The notes under the pieces were generated by a model, which searched no databases, was not told the origin of the DNA, and saw only the letters and a program-made list of their open reading frames with translations. DNA of 64,000 nt from Hyphomicrobiales bacterium (lineage in GTDB: Bacteria > Pseudomonadota > Alphaproteobacteria > Rhizobiales > Rhizobiaceae), in contig UCIV01000001.1 in the NCBI GenBank assembly GCA_900472575.1, positions 62,001 through 126,000 on the forward strand. The letters run 5' to 3'. Below are positions 61,255-64,000 of the stretch, piece after piece; within the stretch, counting starts at the first letter, position 1; each line of letters opens with the position of its first letter. Position numbers and translations under genes: made by a program.

Positions 61255-62586
61255 TTACATGAGCGCCGACAAGCGAACCGCCAGCCCGGCCGCGGCGCAG
61301 ATACCGAGAACCGGCATCATGCCGAGCTTCATCCGGAACAGCAAAACGGCCGAGAGCAGGAACAGAACTGCTGCCACCGGATCGAGGCTTGCCCAGACCG
61401 GCAGCGCCAGTTCAAGCTCAAGCGACGGCACGAGTTCGACCTTTCCTACTTCGCGAAACAGAACATGCAGGCCGAACCAGATGGCGAGGTTGAGGATGAC
61501 GCCGACAATCGCCGCAGTGATCGCCGACAGCGCGCCGGACAGGATGCGATTACCGCGCAGGCGCTCGATATAAGGCGCGCCGGCAAAAATGAAGATGAAG
61601 CTCGGAACGAAGGTCGCCCAGGCTACCAGCAAAGCGCCGAGAACGCCTCCGACGACCCCGGAAGCCTCGCGAAAACCGGTGAGGAAACCAACGAAGGAAA
61701 GAACGAGAACGAGCGGCCCCGGCGTGGTTTCGGCCAGCGCCAACCCATCCAGCATTTCGCCCGGCTTCAGCCAGCCATATTGCTCGACACCGACCTGCGC
61801 CACATAGGCCAAAACCGCATAAGCACCGCCGAAGGTGACCAGCGCCATTTTTGAGAAGAAGGAGAAAAGACTTGTCAGGCCATCCGGTGCGGAAAAGGCC
61901 CAAAGGATCAGAAGCGGCAATTGCCAGACGATGATCCAGCCGATCAGGCTCATGATCGCCCTGCCCGGTGATGGTGGTGCGTGAAGATCGGTGAGGTCTG
62001 TTGGTGCCGTGGTGACACCGGTTCGCCGGGCATTGAGGAAACCGGCAGAGGCAGCAGCGAGAACCACGACCGGAAAGGGTACAGAAAAAATAAACAGCGC
62101 CACGAAGGCCGTGGCTGCCACAAGACAGAGAAACCCGCTCTTCAGCGTCTTCTTCGAGAGCCGAATGACCGCCTCGACGACGATGGCAAGAACTGCGGCC
62201 TTGAGCCCAAAGAACAGACCGGCCAGCCATGTGGTTTCCTGCCAGAGCGCGTAGGCGGCCGACAGGATGGTGATGACGACGAGGCCGGGCAGAATGAAAA
62301 TCAGCCCGGAAATGATGCCGCCGCGGGTGCCATGGGTCAGCCAGCCGATATAGGTGGCGAGCTGTTGCGCCTCCGGTCCCGGCAGCAGCATGCAGTAGTT
62401 CAGGGCATGCAGGAACCGCTCCTCCGAGAGCCAGCGTTTTTCCTCCACGACTGCACGGTGCATCATTGCTATCTGCGCTGCCGGGCCACCGAAGCTCAAA
62501 CAGCCGATGCGGGCGAAGACGGAAGTTAGTTCGGCAAGTGTGGGATGAGTGCTATCCGATTTTGCCACATCGTCAATCGCCGCCAT
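61255..62586 (-). CDS. chrA: chromate efflux transporter ChrA
   Basis: The 443-aa membrane protein consists of two homologous CHR domains, each with about 5-6 TM helices: the first contains FARIGCLSFGGPAAQIAMMH and the LPGPEAQQLATYIG segment, the second FFSKMALVTFGGAYAVLAYV and TTPGPLVLVLSF. This long, duplicated form is the classical ChrA proton-driven chromate exporter. No chrB regulator is adjacent. It stands alone, with a 240-bp upstream region holding a short tandem repeat. Confidence 0.93.
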   Translation of the reverse strand: MAAIDDVAKSDSTHPTLAELTSVFARIGCLSFGGPAAQIAMMHRAVVEEKRWLSEERFLHALNYCMLLPGPEAQQLATYIGWLTHGTRGGIISGLIFILPGLVVITILSAAYALWQETTWLAGLFFGLKAAVLAIVVEAVIRLSKKTLKSGFLCLVAATAFVALFIFSVPFPVVVLAAASAGFLNARRTGVTTAPTDLTDLHAPPSPGRAIMSLIGWIIVWQLPLLILWAFSAPDGLTSLFSFFSKMALVTFGGAYAVLAYVAQVGVEQYGWLKPGEMLDGLALAETTPGPLVLVLSFVGFLTGFREASGVVGGVLGALLVAWATFVPSFIFIFAGAPYIERLRGNRILSGALSAITAAIVGVILNLAIWFGLHVLFREVGKVELVPSLELELALPVWASLDPVAAVLFLLSAVLLFRMKLGMMPVLGICAAAGLAVRLSALM

Positions 62587-62662
62587 ATGCCCACCCCTAA
62601 ACCGACATCCTCAAAAGGAATGCGCCTCAGTAAAAATGTCATGTTAAAGCTATATGACAATT

Positions 62663-62700
62663 TTCATTGGCTGGCTTCATTGGCTGGCTTCATCGGCAGC
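62663..62700. repeat. short tandem repeat upstream of chrA
   Basis: TTCATTGGCTGGC occurs twice back to back (62663-62688) followed by a degenerate third copy. A small palindrome CTTCTG-A-CAGAAG follows at 62721-62733. Both lie 77-150 bp upstream of the chrA start (minus strand). Confidence 0.6.
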
Positions 62701-62825
62701 TGCCATGCTGAGGTCAAACTCTTCTGACAGAAGCCGTCTCGCCAGAGCAGGAGAGTAATGGCCGTTGGCTGTTAATCCTGTTTTGCTTGATGTTGCAGAG
62801 CGGCAACGAAAATTTCGAGCCCGTT

Positions 62826-62854
62826 CTTGACTCGCCCGATGGCCACCCTTATCT
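62826..62854 (+). promoter_or_regulatory. predicted RpoH heat-shock promoter of groESL
   Basis: CTTGAC (62826-62831) and CTTATCT (62848-62854) fit the alphaproteobacterial RpoH consensus CTTG-N17/18-CYTATNT, with an 18-nt gap between CTTG and CTTAT. The CIRCE element starts 9 nt downstream. Confidence 0.75.
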
Positions 62855-62863
62855 CGGGCTCCG

Positions 62864-62890
62864 TTAGCACTCTCATCCGAGGAGTGCTAA
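62864..62890. promoter_or_regulatory. CIRCE element (HrcA operator)
   Basis: TTAGCACTC (62864-62872), 9 nt, GAGTGCTAA (62882-62890): the exact CIRCE inverted repeat. HrcA would bind it to repress groESL, and as RNA the repeat forms a leader hairpin. Confidence 0.95.
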
Positions 62891-62951
62891 ACGAGATCCG
62901 CGGGTCTTATTCCTGAGACCTGTCCATGTCATTTGATCGAGGGATTAGACA

Positions 62952-63248
62952 ATGGCAAGCACAACTTTCCGCCCCCTGCACGATCGCGTTGTCGTAAAGC
63001 GCGTCGAGTCTGAAGAAAAGACCAAGGGCGGCATCATCATTCCGGACACCGCCAAGGAAAAGCCGGCTGAAGGCGAAATCATCGCAGTCGGCTCCGGCGC
63101 ACGTGACGACAAGGGCGCACTCGTTGCTCTCGACGTGAAGGTCGGCGACCGCGTTCTGTTCGGCAAGTGGTCCGGCACCGAAGTCAAGCTTAACGGCGAA
63201 GACCTTCTGATTATGAAGGAATCCGACATCATGGGCGTTATCGGCTGA
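62952..63248 (+). CDS. groES: co-chaperonin GroES
   Basis: The 98-aa GroES begins with [20 protein letters not shown], has the mobile loop around [14 protein letters not shown] and ends ESDIMGVIG. It caps the GroEL folding chamber. GAGGG lies 8 nt before the ATG. It is the first gene of the groESL operon behind an RpoH-type promoter and a CIRCE element. Confidence 0.97.
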   Translation: MASTTFRPLHDRVVVKRVESEEKTKGGIIIPDTAKEKPAEGEIIAVGSGARDDKGALVALDVKVGDRVLFGKWSGTEVKLNGEDLLIMKESDIMGVIG

Positions 63249-63280
63249 TTGCCGGCAACGCTTTTTTCGTAATTCGCTGA

Positions 63281-64000
<720 letters not shown>

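Noticed and set aside
60235..61854. 539-aa plus-strand frame across HAD and chrA
   Set aside because: Spans two real minus-strand genes and their gap; typical high-GC artefact.

Overview
The window is about 64 kb of core chromosome from an alphaproteobacterium of the Rhizobiaceae (Rhizobium/Agrobacterium group). This rests on gene content and style: a groESL operon with a CIRCE element behind an alphaproteobacterial RpoH-type promoter, an F0 ATP synthase operon in the order atpI-atpB-atpE-atpF'-atpF, a separate two-subunit glycyl-tRNA synthetase, Rhizobiales-type small genes (DUF2093, DUF4170, DUF2007), a copy of what looks like the common rhizobial dispersed palindrome, and high-GC coding. 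I cannot assign a species. No rRNA, tRNA, IS element, prophage or CRISPR array was recognised.

Layout. 1-3.0 kb: end of purD, an exported rhizobial protein and a chemoreceptor. 3.0-11.4 kb: the glyQ/glyS neighbourhood (read on the minus strand), with LemA and DUF2207 genes between the two synthetase subunits and three toxin-antitoxin modules placed around them: vapBC upstream of glyQ, mazEF (DUF3018-type antitoxin) upstream of glyS, and parDE downstream of glyS. parDE is fused by start/stop overlap to a DUF523 (TudS-like) gene. 11.4-22.4 kb: S49 peptidase, mntH, a tRNA-methyltransferase-like gene, polyprenyl diphosphate synthase, a TPR protein, ispE, moaB, a short glycosyltransferase, a radical SAM protein and rnhB. 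22.5-23.2 kb: an AT-richer accessory gene. 23.3-26.1 kb: F0 ATP synthase operon. 26.2-36.2 kb: cell-wall hydrolase, kup, mrp, a LuxR-type regulator, an SMP-30 family lactonase with a potentially structured leader, a PRC-barrel protein and a large flavin oxidoreductase of the StcD type. 36.3-40.0 kb: an orphan accessory gene, then a pair of signalling genes (PAS-receiver protein and GGDEF-EAL protein). 40.3-50.3 kb: mutL, DUF2093, then a minus-strand envelope cluster pmbA-cysQ-DUF4170-waaA-HAD-lpxK, and a Kef-type antiporter. 50.3-55.2 kb: patatin, rsmD, a pseudouridine synthase with a very long Arg/Gly-rich tail, tadA and a lipoprotein. 55.3-62.6 kb: ileS, a DUF1902/HicA module whose toxin is broken by a one-base frameshift, an orphan BrnA-type antitoxin behind ribF, a NagD-like HAD protein and chrA. 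62.8-64 kb: groES and the start of groEL.

How it works together. Most genes are housekeeping: translation (glyQS, ileS, tadA, rsmD, rlu), isoprenoid/quinone supply (polyprenyl synthase, ispE), lipid A-Kdo assembly (lpxK, waaA), energy (F0) and protein folding (groESL). The accessory layer consists of five complete, broken or orphan toxin-antitoxin loci plus two AT-richer genes of unknown function. No complete new system could be proven. The most interesting signals are the clustering of toxin-antitoxin modules around glyQ/glyS, the coupling of parDE to a TudS-like gene, the frameshifted hicA, the nested inverted repeats ahead of the SMP-30 gene, and the kinase-less PAS/receiver protein next to a GGDEF-EAL protein.
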